Positions 26,629-35,117 of a stretch of DNA of 64,000 bases are shown here, one piece after another. Numbering within the stretch: the stretch's first letter is position 1; every line of letters begins with the position of its first letter. The stretch is from NCBI RefSeq assembly GCF_003284725.1, contig NZ_PGTO01000001.1, forward strand, positions 310,001 through 374,000. Reading direction: 5' to 3'. This DNA is from Paramagnetospirillum kuznetsovii. Its GTDB lineage: Bacteria; Pseudomonadota; Alphaproteobacteria; Rhodospirillales; Magnetospirillaceae. Both the position numbers and the translations under genes were made by a program. The notes beneath the pieces were generated by a model. That model had not been told where the DNA came from. It worked only from the letters and a program-made list of their open reading frames with translations, and did no database searches.

Positions 26629-28806
26629 TTACTTCCACTGCATCCAAAGGCCGTGGACGCGCTGTTCCTTGGTGTTGAAGGTCTTGATCCTCCATTTGAG
26701 GCTGGTGCCCGACGGCTGACCCGCCGCCGAGGCGGAGCCCTTGAGGACGCGGGCGCCGGAAATGGGGCTGGGACCGAAGTCGGTCATGGTGACGGCGGTC
26801 CAGGTGGTGCCGTTGTCGCGGCTGACCTCGAAGGTGATGTCGGTGTTGATCACCGCCGTTCCGCTGATGTCCTGGTATTCCGCCACCAGCGAAAGGGTGG
26901 AGGGAGCGGACTGGGCGGTATAGGCGTTGGATGCCACCGTCATATTCGGCGGGTTCGCGACTTCATAGAATCGCGCTTCGGCACACCGGATCTCGGATCC
27001 CGAGACGGTTGGTACCACGTAGAGCCTGACATAGCTGTAGGCCGTTGCCGTATCGCCGCTGGTCACGGTTACGCTGGTCGGGTAAGTCACCGCGCCGTCG
27101 GCGCTGCCCAAAGTCGTCCAGCTTGATCCGTCGTTTGAACCCTGAAGATAGACCGTTGATGCGGTCGGGCCAGCAACCATGTTGCCGTCAGCTGGAACGT
27201 AGTAGATGCCCGAAGCGATACGATGCCCGGTACCCAGGTTTTTACCAATATAGGAATTGGTGGCGCTGCTCTTGGTGGCACTGGCCGTGACAGACTGGCT
27301 TGTCACGCCATCGAAAGCCCCCGCCAATCCTCCGCCTCCCGTCATGTCCCCAATGGCGGTGCCGGTGGCCTGCGCGATCATGGAGGTGCTACCCGGATTG
27401 CTCAGATACCCACTCGATACCGTGCCACCGCCCAGGCTGGCGATACCCGACGCCGCATCGAATTCGTCGGCCACTTGGGTGCCGCCCACATTGGGGCTGG
27501 TGGGGGTGTCGAGACGGGCCACCGCCAGATAGAGCTGACCCACATCGGGGGTCAGATCGGGGCCGGAATTGGCCGCCACATAGGCCTTCACCGCCTTCTG
27601 GCTGGCCAACCTGGAGTCGCTGTTGGCGGCCAGGGTGGTGTCGGTATCCACATCCAGCGGCGATGCCGTTCCCAGGTTGGGCCTGCCCGACAGATCGGTA
27701 TAGGCGCCGCTGGCCGCCACGGTGGCGAGGCCGGTCACCGAAATGCGCAAACTCTCATCGGCGCCGGGATTGAGCACCGTGAGCGCGATGTTGCTGCCCG
27801 CCGTCAGGGTATTGGACAGATAGGCCGAGGTCGTGTCGCTTCCCGAGACCTTGACGGCGCCGCCCGAAGCGGCGGCCGAGGCGACGGCGGCACTGGCGGC
27901 GGCGGCCACTTCGCTGGCATGGGCGGTGGTCGCCGAACCGGCGGCGGCGGCGGCACTGGCGGCGGCGGCGGCGGTGTTGGTGGCCACGGTGGCTTTGTCT
28001 GCGGCCACGGCGGCGCGGTCGGCGGCGGTGGCGGCGGCATCGGCGTCGCAGGCGGTTCTGGCCGTGGCGGCGGCGGCGGCGCTGCTCGCGGTGGCGAGCT
28101 TGTCGCTGGCCACCGTGGCTTGGTCGGCCGCGACGATCGCCTTGTCCAATACGACGGCGGCGCGGTCGGATGCGGTGGCGATGGCATCGGCATCGCAGGC
28201 GATCTTATAGCCGAACGCCTGGGTGGCGCTGGCCTGGGCGGTCGCCGCCTGGGTCGAAGCGGTCGCGGCGCTGGCGGCGGCCTGGGCGGCCTGGGCGGTC
28301 ACGGTGGCGGTGCAGGCGGCGAATTCGGCGGGATCATTGGTCAGCCCGCTGCCGTCGGCATTCCAGCCGATGGCTTTGCCCGGTTCCGGCTCGGGCAGGG
28401 TGAGGTCGGCGGAACTGGCGCTGAGGAAGGAGCGCTTGGCGGCGCGTCCGACATCCTCGGCCACCTGCTGCAGGGCGGCGGTCTGGTAATCCAACTCGTC
28501 GTTCAGCACCTTGGCGCGGATGATGCCGTCTTCCTGGTAATCGGACGTCCGGGCGATGGAAAGGCGGCGGCGAAGGGTTACCAATGCCCCCGGCACCGGC
28601 GGCGCGGCGAAGAGCACGGTGCCGCCGCTGGAGATTCCCACACCCGAAATGGAATAGGCGGGCGTGGTCTGGCGAGTCTGGTCCAGCCAGACCTCCAGAT
28701 CGGCGGCGGTGAAGACGGGAAACGGAAAGGTGAAGGCGGTCTGGCTGCCGCTGGCCGCGTATTGGATGCGCGGCGCCGCGTCGCCGACCTGGATATGGTC
28801 GGTCAT
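26629..28806 (-). CDS. Phage tail fibre 2 with long alanine-rich shaft
   Basis: 725 residues. The N-terminal domain (about 1-130) is paralogous to that of tail fibre 1 (FTFPFPVFTAADLEVWLD, TLRRRLSIARTSDYQEDG, LNDELDYQTAALQQVAEDV). Residues of about 150-305 are very Ala-rich with an A-A-x-x-A-T/D pattern, likely a trimeric coiled-coil shaft. One copy of the SGAYTDLSGRPNLGTASPLDV repeat follows. The C-terminal 250 residues contain a discoidin/F5-F8-like stretch (STVYLQGSNDGSSWTTLGSA), suggesting carbohydrate binding. Confidence 0.83.
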   Translation of the reverse strand: MTDHIQVGDAAPRIQYAASGSQTAFTFPFPVFTAADLEVWLDQTRQTTPAYSISGVGISSGGTVLFAAPPVPGALVTLRRRLSIARTSDYQEDGIIRAKVLNDELDYQTAALQQVAEDVGRAAKRSFLSASSADLTLPEPEPGKAIGWNADGSGLTNDPAEFAACTATVTAQAAQAAASAATASTQAATAQASATQAFGYKIACDADAIATASDRAAVVLDKAIVAADQATVASDKLATASSAAAAATARTACDADAAATAADRAAVAADKATVATNTAAAAASAAAAAGSATTAHASEVAAAASAAVASAAASGGAVKVSGSDTTSAYLSNTLTAGSNIALTVLNPGADESLRISVTGLATVAASGAYTDLSGRPNLGTASPLDVDTDTTLAANSDSRLASQKAVKAYVAANSGPDLTPDVGQLYLAVARLDTPTSPNVGGTQVADEFDAASGIASLGGGTVSSGYLSNPGSTSMIAQATGTAIGDMTGGGGLAGAFDGVTSQSVTASATKSSATNSYIGKNLGTGHRIASGIYYVPADGNMVAGPTASTVYLQGSNDGSSWTTLGSADGAVTYPTSVTVTSGDTATAYSYVRLYVVPTVSGSEIRCAEARFYEVANPPNMTVASNAYTAQSAPSTLSLVAEYQDISGTAVINTDITFEVSRDNGTTWTAVTMTDFGPSPISGARVLKGSASAAGQPSGTSLKWRIKTFNTKEQRVHGLWMQWK

Positions 28807-28846
28807 GATGGGAACTCCTGGGATTGAGAGACGGTTGGGACGGATT

Positions 28847-28952
28847 TGTCATCCCGAGCGGTTGCGAGGGATCTCCGTCTGGAACGTTGGTGTCCGTTCT
28901 GAAAAGCCGCGTCAGGACGAGATCCCTCCGTCCGATGGACGTCGGGATGACA
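28847..28952. repeat. Palindromic dispersed element with TGTCATCCCGA ends
   Basis: TGTCATCCCGA at 28847 pairs with TCGGGATGACA ending at 28952, and inner GAGGGATCTC pairs with GAGATCCCTC. The centre differs. About 106 bases, lying between the nozzle and fibre-2 genes. CATCCCGAGCG...GAGGGATCT is a widely seen bacterial intergenic repeat (from memory). Confidence 0.8.
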
Positions 28953-28960
28953 GGTCGGTT

Positions 28961-30853
28961 CTATTCGGCGGTCTTGATCTGGGCCGAGACCGACAGGATG
29001 GTGCAGGGCATGGGCACGTCCTGGCTGATACGCCACAATGGCCGCATGGGGTCTCGGCTCCAGCCGATGGCGCGCACGCGGACATCGCCGGAAAAGCTGG
29101 GAGGCTCGGCGCCGAACCGGTCGGAGCCGAAGCGGCGGAACGGAATGGGGATGGCCCCGCGTCCGGTATCGATGTGCAAGGCCTTGGTGTCGAGCACCCG
29201 AAACGTCGCCTGGACCAGCCGAATCAGTTGGCCTGGACCGGATTGGCCGCCCAGCGGCGGCAGCGGCTCGATGACATGGACATAGGGCAGTCCCACCTGG
29301 ATGGTCTTGGCCGGTTGGGCCAAGGTGACGTGGCCGTCCGCGACCGAATGGTCGGCGACGGCGCCGCCATCGGCCAGAACGCGGACCGTGCGTCCGTCCA
29401 GATGATCGAGTCCGTTCCAATTGGCCGAGGCGGTCTCCTTCGCGCCGGTCAGGGCGCAATCCAGGTTCAGCGAGTCGTCGAAGCGCTCGATGAACACTTG
29501 GCCGTCGCGCTCCACCAGGACGAAGACCTCGCCCTCCATGGCGGCCACCGCCAGGAAGCGTCCGGCGGTCTCGATGACGCTCCAGGCGGTGACCTTTTCC
29601 GAGCGGTAAATGGTCAAGGTCGCCAGCGACCCGTCCTCCATGACCACGTGAAACAGCCGGTGGACCGAGTCGTAGTCCTGATCCACCGGCCCTGTCATGA
29701 CATGCTTGGCGATCATGGCCAGATCGGCGGCCTGATAGGCCTGCTCCACGTCGGCATAGAGGAATTCACGCAGGTCGCGGAGATTTCGCGAGATGAAATG
29801 GGTGGCGCCGTCCACGTCGCGGGGCGGGATCATGCGGAGGGTGGGCGAGCCGATGCGGGTCTGGCGGGTGACCTGGATCTTGGTCGGCGTCAGCGGCGTG
29901 CCGGTGACCATGTATTCGGCGCCCGAGGTGAAGACCTGGAGATGACGGCCGGAAAACACGGCGCGGACGGCGTTGACCTGATCGGACAGCATGGAAAACT
30001 CGATGGCCTCGTCGTCGAGCCCGGTGCCCAGATCGAAATCGAACAAGTCCATGCTCTTGGACAGCCACAGCCGGTTGGGCAGGTCGCGACTACCGCCGAT
30101 CACCAGGCGGCCCTGGTGAAAGCAGACCGAAACCGGCCAGCCGCGCAGGACGGAGAAGCTTTGCTCCTCCCAATCACTGGTGGCCTCGGTGCCGGTCAGG
30201 GTCTCCTTGACCTCGGCGCTGGCCGAACTGGCGGAGGCCACGGCGGTGATCAGCACCTGCTTGGCGGCCAGGCGGAAGCGCAATCCCACATGACCGGCCT
30301 GGAACACGGCGGCCGAGGCGGTCAGCGTGATGGTGCCCGATGTGCCGCTGGCGGTCAGGGTGACCTCGTCGGCGGCGAATTTGTGGTGGGGCAGATAGAG
30401 GATGCCATCCTCCTCGTGGAAGCTCCACTCGGCCATGCTCCAGCCGTCGCCCGTGCGGGTGATCTTGCGTGGAGGAACGTCGGGATGGACCACCAAAAGC
30501 GTGTCGGCGCTCTGGGTCCAGGCCAGTTGCGGGATTTGGTCGGCGGTCCACGGCGTGTCCAGATGGGCGACAGGACTATCGTCGGCATAGATGTCGAGAT
30601 GAAGATGGCTCACCACCATCAGATAGGTCTGTTCGGTGTTGAACTCGAAGGCGATCAGGCGGCCGGGACCACGGGCCTTGTCCACATAGCGCAATCCGGC
30701 CCGGCGGCCGACGCCGCCGGTCGGCGCCACGATGACGTTGCGCAGGCGCCGCGCTCCGTTGGCGAAGGCGCCGAGATCGCCGCGCCCCAGCATGGCGGTG
30801 TCCAGCTCGCCCGCGGTGAAGCTGGTCTTGGTGATGGTGACGAGGCCGCTCAT
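28961..30853 (-). CDS. Tail tubular protein B (T7 gp12-like nozzle)
   Basis: 630 residues. The start TKTSFTAGELDTAMLGRGDLGAFANGARRLRN is typical of gp12-like nozzle proteins of podoviruses, as is the following VGRRAGLRYV. A beta-rich body contains VCFHQGRLVIGGSRDLPNRLW and FTSGAEYMVTGTPLTPTKI, both conserved in this family. It forms the tail tube below the gatekeeper. The ATG overlaps the stop of the upstream gene for the A protein. Confidence 0.88.
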   Translation of the reverse strand: MSGLVTITKTSFTAGELDTAMLGRGDLGAFANGARRLRNVIVAPTGGVGRRAGLRYVDKARGPGRLIAFEFNTEQTYLMVVSHLHLDIYADDSPVAHLDTPWTADQIPQLAWTQSADTLLVVHPDVPPRKITRTGDGWSMAEWSFHEEDGILYLPHHKFAADEVTLTASGTSGTITLTASAAVFQAGHVGLRFRLAAKQVLITAVASASSASAEVKETLTGTEATSDWEEQSFSVLRGWPVSVCFHQGRLVIGGSRDLPNRLWLSKSMDLFDFDLGTGLDDEAIEFSMLSDQVNAVRAVFSGRHLQVFTSGAEYMVTGTPLTPTKIQVTRQTRIGSPTLRMIPPRDVDGATHFISRNLRDLREFLYADVEQAYQAADLAMIAKHVMTGPVDQDYDSVHRLFHVVMEDGSLATLTIYRSEKVTAWSVIETAGRFLAVAAMEGEVFVLVERDGQVFIERFDDSLNLDCALTGAKETASANWNGLDHLDGRTVRVLADGGAVADHSVADGHVTLAQPAKTIQVGLPYVHVIEPLPPLGGQSGPGQLIRLVQATFRVLDTKALHIDTGRGAIPIPFRRFGSDRFGAEPPSFSGDVRVRAIGWSRDPMRPLWRISQDVPMPCTILSVSAQIKTAE

Positions 30854-31419
30854 GACCGCACCTCCACCAGGGGGAAATCGGAAATGGCCGGCGGCGTGTG
30901 CTGCTGGCCGTCGATCAGCTTGGCGCGGCGGAATTCGTCTTCCGCCAGGCGAAACAGGAACTGCGCCCGCGTGGTGCTCTCGGTGATGGGAATGCAGAAC
31001 TCGGCGGTGAGCCGCGCGATCAGCATCTGGTCGAAGAACGGCGGGAAGCCGCTCTCGTCCGGGCGGAAGACATAGGTCAGCACCACCTCGTCGGCGTCGC
31101 ACAGCAGGCGGTTCTCGGCGATGCGATAGGTCAGGCCGTGGCCGCGACCGCTGGGGCCGGCCGACAGCACGCGCAGGAAATCGGCGGGCAGCTGATAGGC
31201 ATGGCCGTAATCGGCCAGGGGCTCGCCCGCCAGCCGGGGCAGGGTTGCCTGCGCGGTGGCGAAGCTCCACGGATGCGAGCTCAGCACCGCGTCGCGCAGC
31301 GGCGGATACAGATTGGCGGCCACTTCCGATTCGGCGGTGCCGTCGTCGAAACTGGCGATGGTGGTGGCTCCGACACGCAGCAAGGCACGCGAACAGAGCG
31401 CGATGGCGGACAAGGCCAT
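30850..31419 (-). CDS. Tail tubular protein A (T7 gp11-like gatekeeper)
   Basis: 189 residues, matching the gp11-like adaptor in size and pattern: ALCSRALLRVGATTIASFDDGT near the N-terminus, RDAVLSSHPWSFATAQATL, then YQLPADFLRV and an ITEST-type C-terminal helix. It connects the portal to the tail nozzle. Start codon at 31419, with GGAGTAACCGTC upstream. Confidence 0.88.
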   Translation of the reverse strand: MALSAIALCSRALLRVGATTIASFDDGTAESEVAANLYPPLRDAVLSSHPWSFATAQATLPRLAGEPLADYGHAYQLPADFLRVLSAGPSGRGHGLTYRIAENRLLCDADEVVLTYVFRPDESGFPPFFDQMLIARLTAEFCIPITESTTRAQFLFRLAEDEFRRAKLIDGQQHTPPAISDFPLVEVRS

Positions 31420-31479
31420 GACGGTTACTCCTGATGGGGTGGGGGTGTGAAAAGACGGACTGATAAGGAGGGGCGAGGG

Positions 31480-32589
31480 CTACAGCAGCCCCATCTCCGC
31501 GCCGAAGTCTTGGCTGAACGCGTCGGGGTCGGCCGCCTCGCGGGTGAAGATGTTGAAGCGCCCCAAGGACAAGGCCTTGTCCACGTCCTCGGTTCCGTGC
31601 CGGGTCAACGCGGCTTTCAGGGCGAAGTCGGTCTTGGGGCCGTAATCGCCGTCCTCGGCCAGGGGCGGCTGTTTGGTGTAGTCGCCCCAGGCGGACGAGC
31701 GTTCCGGCAACGGATTGGCATCATTGAACAGGTTGAGGCCGCGTTGCAGCCCCTTGACGGCGGTGCCGTAGCCATCACTCTCGGCGGCCTTGGCGATCTT
31801 GTCGCCCATGCGGGCAGAGGCCTGCCACAGATCCTCGCCCTGGGGTGTCACATGGGGCGAGGCCTGTTCGGGAATGGCGCGGATGGGACGGGGCTCCACC
31901 GGCTTGCCGCCGTCGTATTGCTGCTCGCCATCGCCGTAATGGGTGGTGTGCCAGTCCTGGACCCGCTCATACAGATGGGCCTTCAGCGGATCGCCCGACC
32001 TCCAGCCGGTGAAATCCTCCCCGGCGGACCGCAGCACGTCCTTCATCTCGCCCTCGGTCCAATTCTCCACCTGCTTCAGCAACACTGAGCGGACCGGATC
32101 CTCGATGGGCGCGGCGGCCCGCTCGCGCAGGGCGGCGATGCGGGGGTCGGTGTTGGCTGTTTGTTCCGCCCCGTTGGCGAGGCCGCCGATGTCGTGGTCG
32201 CCATCGGGACTATCCCGGGATGCGGAAGCAGGCTCATCACGTGGATCCGCGCTGGTGGCAGCGACGATATCCGGGGCCGTCATGATCAAATTTTGGATCT
32301 CACCCTTGAGTGTTTCGAGATGTTGCGACAGGTCGTTATAATTTTGGATCTCTCTGTCCTTGGCTGGGCCTTCCGGCATATTCTCTATGCGACCCTTCAT
32401 CTTACTCAATTGGCGTTGAATTTGATCGCGGACTTGGCTGAAGTTGCGAATTTGACCATGTATCTGATCGACGCTATTTCGATCCAAGCCTTTCCTGCTT
32501 GGAAATATCCCGATATCCCCTGGCGATGGAACCGGGCGGATAATCTCGGAATCGACCGTCCAAGTGTCGCTCTTTTTGGAATTTGGCAT
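31480..32589 (-). CDS. Internal-virion-like paralogue with coiled-coil N-terminus
   Basis: 369 residues. Residues from about 135 to 335 are nearly identical to the middle of the lysozyme-domain protein at 19773-21383 (GEDLWQASARMGD, GDYGPKTDFALK). The lysozyme domain is absent. The N-terminal 110 residues are different and form a predicted coiled coil (RDQIQRQLSKMKGRIENM, QHLETLKGEIQNLI). It is a domain-swapped version. Its place between capsid and tubular genes suggests a virion component, but this is inference. Confidence 0.65.
   Translation of the reverse strand: MPNSKKSDTWTVDSEIIRPVPSPGDIGIFPSRKGLDRNSVDQIHGQIRNFSQVRDQIQRQLSKMKGRIENMPEGPAKDREIQNYNDLSQHLETLKGEIQNLIMTAPDIVAATSADPRDEPASASRDSPDGDHDIGGLANGAEQTANTDPRIAALRERAAAPIEDPVRSVLLKQVENWTEGEMKDVLRSAGEDFTGWRSGDPLKAHLYERVQDWHTTHYGDGEQQYDGGKPVEPRPIRAIPEQASPHVTPQGEDLWQASARMGDKIAKAAESDGYGTAVKGLQRGLNLFNDANPLPERSSAWGDYTKQPPLAEDGDYGPKTDFALKAALTRHGTEDVDKALSLGRFNIFTREAADPDAFSQDFGAEMGLL
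31613..32191. repeat. Long duplicated segment, copy 2 (pairs with 20105-20681)
   Basis: This is the partner of the near-identical segment in the lysozyme gene. Identity ends sharply on the N-terminal side near the shared IGGLAN codons. Confidence 0.85.
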
Positions 32590-32639
32590 GACAGGACTCT
32601 TTCGTGTTTGAGTTCATTTCCGACTTATTGAGGTGAGAC

Positions 32640-33242
32640 ATGCGGTTTGCATGGTCTGTGGCGGTGGTTTTATTGGTGTCCTGGTTCGCTTCACCCAGTA
32701 CGGGCGCGGCCGCGGATCCCTGGTCGCGGATGGAATCCAATCCGGATATCCTCGCCTTGGAAAAGAAGGCGTGGAGCGGTGATTATCTCGCACTTCGCGA
32801 TCTCGGCTTGGTCTACCGCAACGGGTTAGGTGTCGAGCGCAGGCCGGATGTGGCGAACGTCTTCTTCGACATGACGGAGCGTCGCTATCTCGAAATCGCC
32901 GAGCGCGTTGGGGAGAAAGAGGACGAAGCTGAATTCGCTATTGGCCAGCTTTTCTACTCTTTGGAGAATGCGCGGGGTGAGAATGCCCGCGCCGCCCACT
33001 GGTTTGCCCTGGCGGCTGAAAAGGGCAACGTCAATGCCCAGTATTACCTCGGAGGTTTGTATGCCTCCGGTGATGGTATTGCTGCCAACCCCGACCTAGC
33101 GGCTCGATGGATACTGGCAGCGTTGAGGCAAGGAGAAAGGAACGCCCACGAACTTTACTGCCGTTGGATAGGGCAAGGTAAGGTAACGCGCGATGAGGCA
33201 GAGGCGTCACGCTGGTGTTCGCCGTCGCCCAATAAGCCGTGA
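32640..33242 (+). CDS. Secreted Sel1-repeat protein
   Basis: 200 residues with a signal peptide (MRFAWSVAVVLLVSWFAS, cleavage near residue 24, ATGAAA). Sel1/TPR-like repeats follow, including YLALRDLGLVYRNGLGVERRP and the clear ARAAHWFALAAEKGNVNAQ and LGGLYASGDGI segments. Sel1 proteins are protein-interaction scaffolds in the periplasm or at the surface. The gene runs opposite to the phage genes and diverges from a lysozyme paralogue, the same arrangement as the secreted-protein pair at 21.4-22.7 kb. Confidence 0.78.
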   Translation: MRFAWSVAVVLLVSWFASPSTGAAADPWSRMESNPDILALEKKAWSGDYLALRDLGLVYRNGLGVERRPDVANVFFDMTERRYLEIAERVGEKEDEAEFAIGQLFYSLENARGENARAAHWFALAAEKGNVNAQYYLGGLYASGDGIAANPDLAARWILAALRQGERNAHELYCRWIGQGKVTRDEAEASRWCSPSPNKP

Positions 33243-33359
33243 AACGGGTCGTTCAACACGGAAATGAATTCAAAGACGGTATCTCCCACAGCCCCCCAAC
33301 GATGAAATCGGGCCAGTATTCAATTTATTCTGGTTCTGGTTGCTGGAGATTATCCATTC

Positions 33360-33398
33360 CCCGCCCCCGCCATGGAAGGGGACATGGCGGAGGCGGGG
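33360..33398. repeat. Imperfect hairpin in intergenic repeat region
   Basis: CCCGCCCCCGCCATG (33360-33374) pairs, with one mismatch, with CATGGCGGAGGCGGG (33383-33397) around GAAGGGGA. It belongs to a 390-base gene-free stretch (33243-33633) that otherwise holds only the element at 33511-33615. Confidence 0.75.
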
Positions 33399-33510
33399 CG
33401 GCGGCCAGCGCTCGAGGGCGAGGCGAGGGGGAAACTCGCCCAAGCGCCGGGGCCGAAGGGGAAACGGAATCAATGAAAATGGGATGGGGCGGAAGCGCGT
33501 CCCCTCTCTC

Positions 33511-33615
33511 TCGTCACCCCCGCGAAAGCGGGGGTCCATGGCGAGGCCAAGGCCTTGCATCCCGCGTGGAGCGGGAACGCGGATGCATGGAGTCCCGCTT
33601 TCGCGGGACTGACGA
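33511..33615. repeat. Nested palindromic element with TCGTCA/TGACGA ends
   Basis: TCGTCA and TGACGA bound a 105-base element. Inside, CCCCCGCGAAAGCGGGGG and GTCCCGCTTTCGCGGGAC are each self-complementary and also pair with each other, and TGCAT and ATGCA flank a GC-rich centre. The CCCGCGAAAGCGGG unit is a common intergenic repeat in Alphaproteobacteria (from memory). Confidence 0.85.
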
Positions 33616-33633
33616 GACAGACGGAGAACGGCG

Positions 33634-33903
33634 TTAGCGCGTATCGGCGGACCCGATCTGGGTCATGTCGTTGACATCGACCACGCCGCCGGAATTGGCG
33701 GAGACCAGGAACATTCCGCCTTTCAGGGCGCCTGCCGTATCGACGTTGGCGACGATGATGTCGCCCAAGCGCAGCATGGTGGACGCGGCGTTGAAATAGC
33801 CGCTGGTGTCCACCGTGGCGGCCACATCGGCGGTGGTGTAGTGCCACAGCGTGAAGCCGTTGGCATAGGCCAACACGCTGAGATCCTTGGACTGATAAGC
33901 CAT
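33634..33903 (-). CDS. Small phage structural protein next to capsid
   Basis: 89 residues of mostly beta pattern (FTLWHYTTADVAATVDTSGYF, IIVANVDTAGALKGGMFLV). Directly downstream of the capsid gene, as are small decoration or stabilisation proteins in several podovirus-like prophages. The sequence does not prove the function. The ATG at 33903 follows AGGAGGCCCCC. Confidence 0.6.
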   Translation of the reverse strand: MAYQSKDLSVLAYANGFTLWHYTTADVAATVDTSGYFNAASTMLRLGDIIVANVDTAGALKGGMFLVSANSGGVVDVNDMTQIGSADTR

Positions 33904-33913
33904 GGGGGCCTCC

Positions 33914-34732
33914 TTAGGATTCGAGGCAGCGCATGGAGACGATGCCGGCGGCATCGACCAGTACACTGCCCTGGGACATGAAGTTGTTGATGAACCAGGC
34001 GGCGCGATCGCCCTGATAGGTGATCTCGGTCTTGACCTCGGCGCCGCAGGCGTGGCCGATGGCGGTCTTGTGGTACCAGTAGCAGTAACGGACGCTGCTG
34101 CTCTTGGTCAGGCCCGAATGGGGCATCCACAGGGTGCCCAGCCACTTCTTGGCCTGGGTGCCCTTCCACGGCAATTCGTCCGGGCCGACATAGTCGGCAT
34201 GGGCGAATTCGGTGATGTTCATCAGGTCGGACCACTGCTTCCAGCCGACCACGGCATAGCGCTCGCCGTCATCGGGGACATCGGCGTCGCCCAGCATCTC
34301 GAAGGCGTCCAGCACCTTGGCCTTGGTCAGGCCGGTGGTGCCGTCCAGCGCATAGTTGGTGGACTTGTCCAACTCGGCGATGATCAGCTCATCGGTCTTG
34401 CGGCCCAGCGCATAGGCCCCGGCATTGGTGAGAACGGCGCGTTCGTTGTGCTCGATCTTGAGGTCGTCCAGCTTGTCGAGCCAGTCGCCCGCATAATAGT
34501 CGAACAACTGGCATTCCACCGCCGCGTGATCGACGTTCATCACCGGCACCTTGCCGTGGCGGGCCTTGGTGCTGGCGGTGCCCTTGCCGACCTTCTGGAA
34601 CACCGCGATGGCGCCCTTGACGTCGTTGCGCACCCGCACGGTGTTGCGCAGCTTGGTGCCCATGCGCTGATAGGCGTCATGGACCTCGTGGCCATACTGC
34701 TTCGAGTAGGCGTTGATGACACTTGTGGACAT
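33914..34732 (-). CDS. Major capsid protein (putative)
   Basis: 272 residues. The segments YGHEVHDAYQRMGTKLRNTVRVRNDVKGA, VQVMNVDHA-like VPVMNVDHAAVEC and ERYAVVGWKQWSDLMNITEFAHADYVG resemble HK97-fold capsid proteins of T7-like prophages. The genomic position (after scaffold, before tail tubular genes) supports this. AAAAGGAAC lies just before the ATG. A likely promoter with the conserved CACCCACACCACAGT motif lies upstream. Confidence 0.82.
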   Translation of the reverse strand: MSTSVINAYSKQYGHEVHDAYQRMGTKLRNTVRVRNDVKGAIAVFQKVGKGTASTKARHGKVPVMNVDHAAVECQLFDYYAGDWLDKLDDLKIEHNERAVLTNAGAYALGRKTDELIIAELDKSTNYALDGTTGLTKAKVLDAFEMLGDADVPDDGERYAVVGWKQWSDLMNITEFAHADYVGPDELPWKGTQAKKWLGTLWMPHSGLTKSSSVRYCYWYHKTAIGHACGAEVKTEITYQGDRAAWFINNFMSQGSVLVDAAGIVSMRCLES

Positions 34733-34878
34733 GATTTGTTCCTTTTGTGGTGATGGGTCTGGAGGGAATGGCGCCCGCCATCGCGGTTATGATCGGGTCA
34801 TCGGCTTGGATGCCCATCGCCGGACGAAGCAGGCGCAAGCCCTTGGGCCGGATTTTGACCGGTTGTCCTTCGGGCATG

Positions 34879-34928
34879 ACTGTGGTGTGGGTGATAAGAA
34901 ACTAACCCTATTATAGGAATAACGTCAA
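34879..34928 (-). promoter_or_regulatory. Candidate phage promoter B upstream of the capsid gene
   Basis: On the minus strand TTGACG (34928-34923) is followed 29 bases later by CACCCACACCACAGT (34893-34879). The same pair with 30-base spacing lies at 42221-42171 before the portal genes. TTGACG is a good -35; the conserved 15-mer would lie at or just after the transcription start. Between 34733 and 35117 I see no gene. Confidence 0.55.
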
Positions 34929-35117
34929 GATAAAAATTGAGGGTGGCTTTTAATATCCCAACTCAGGGCGGCGAAGGCCGGGTGGCTTCTTGACCCGAGG
35001 CTATCCGCGCCGCCATGCCGAATATGGGATGCGAAATTCACGCTGTCAGAGGATTGGAAAGTCGCTATCATCTGGCCGTTTCCAGTTCCGCGCGCTGATT
35101 TCGGGGGTGTCTTGTCC

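Noticed and set aside
27840-28330. Alternating GCGGCG/GCC tract as a possible CRISPR or tandem satellite
   Set aside because: The regular pattern encodes the Ala-rich shaft of tail fibre 2; there are no equal spacers.
28664-31075. 803-residue plus-strand open frame
   Set aside because: It is antisense to the tail fibre, nozzle and gatekeeper genes and runs across their boundaries; the minus-strand proteins are recognisable.
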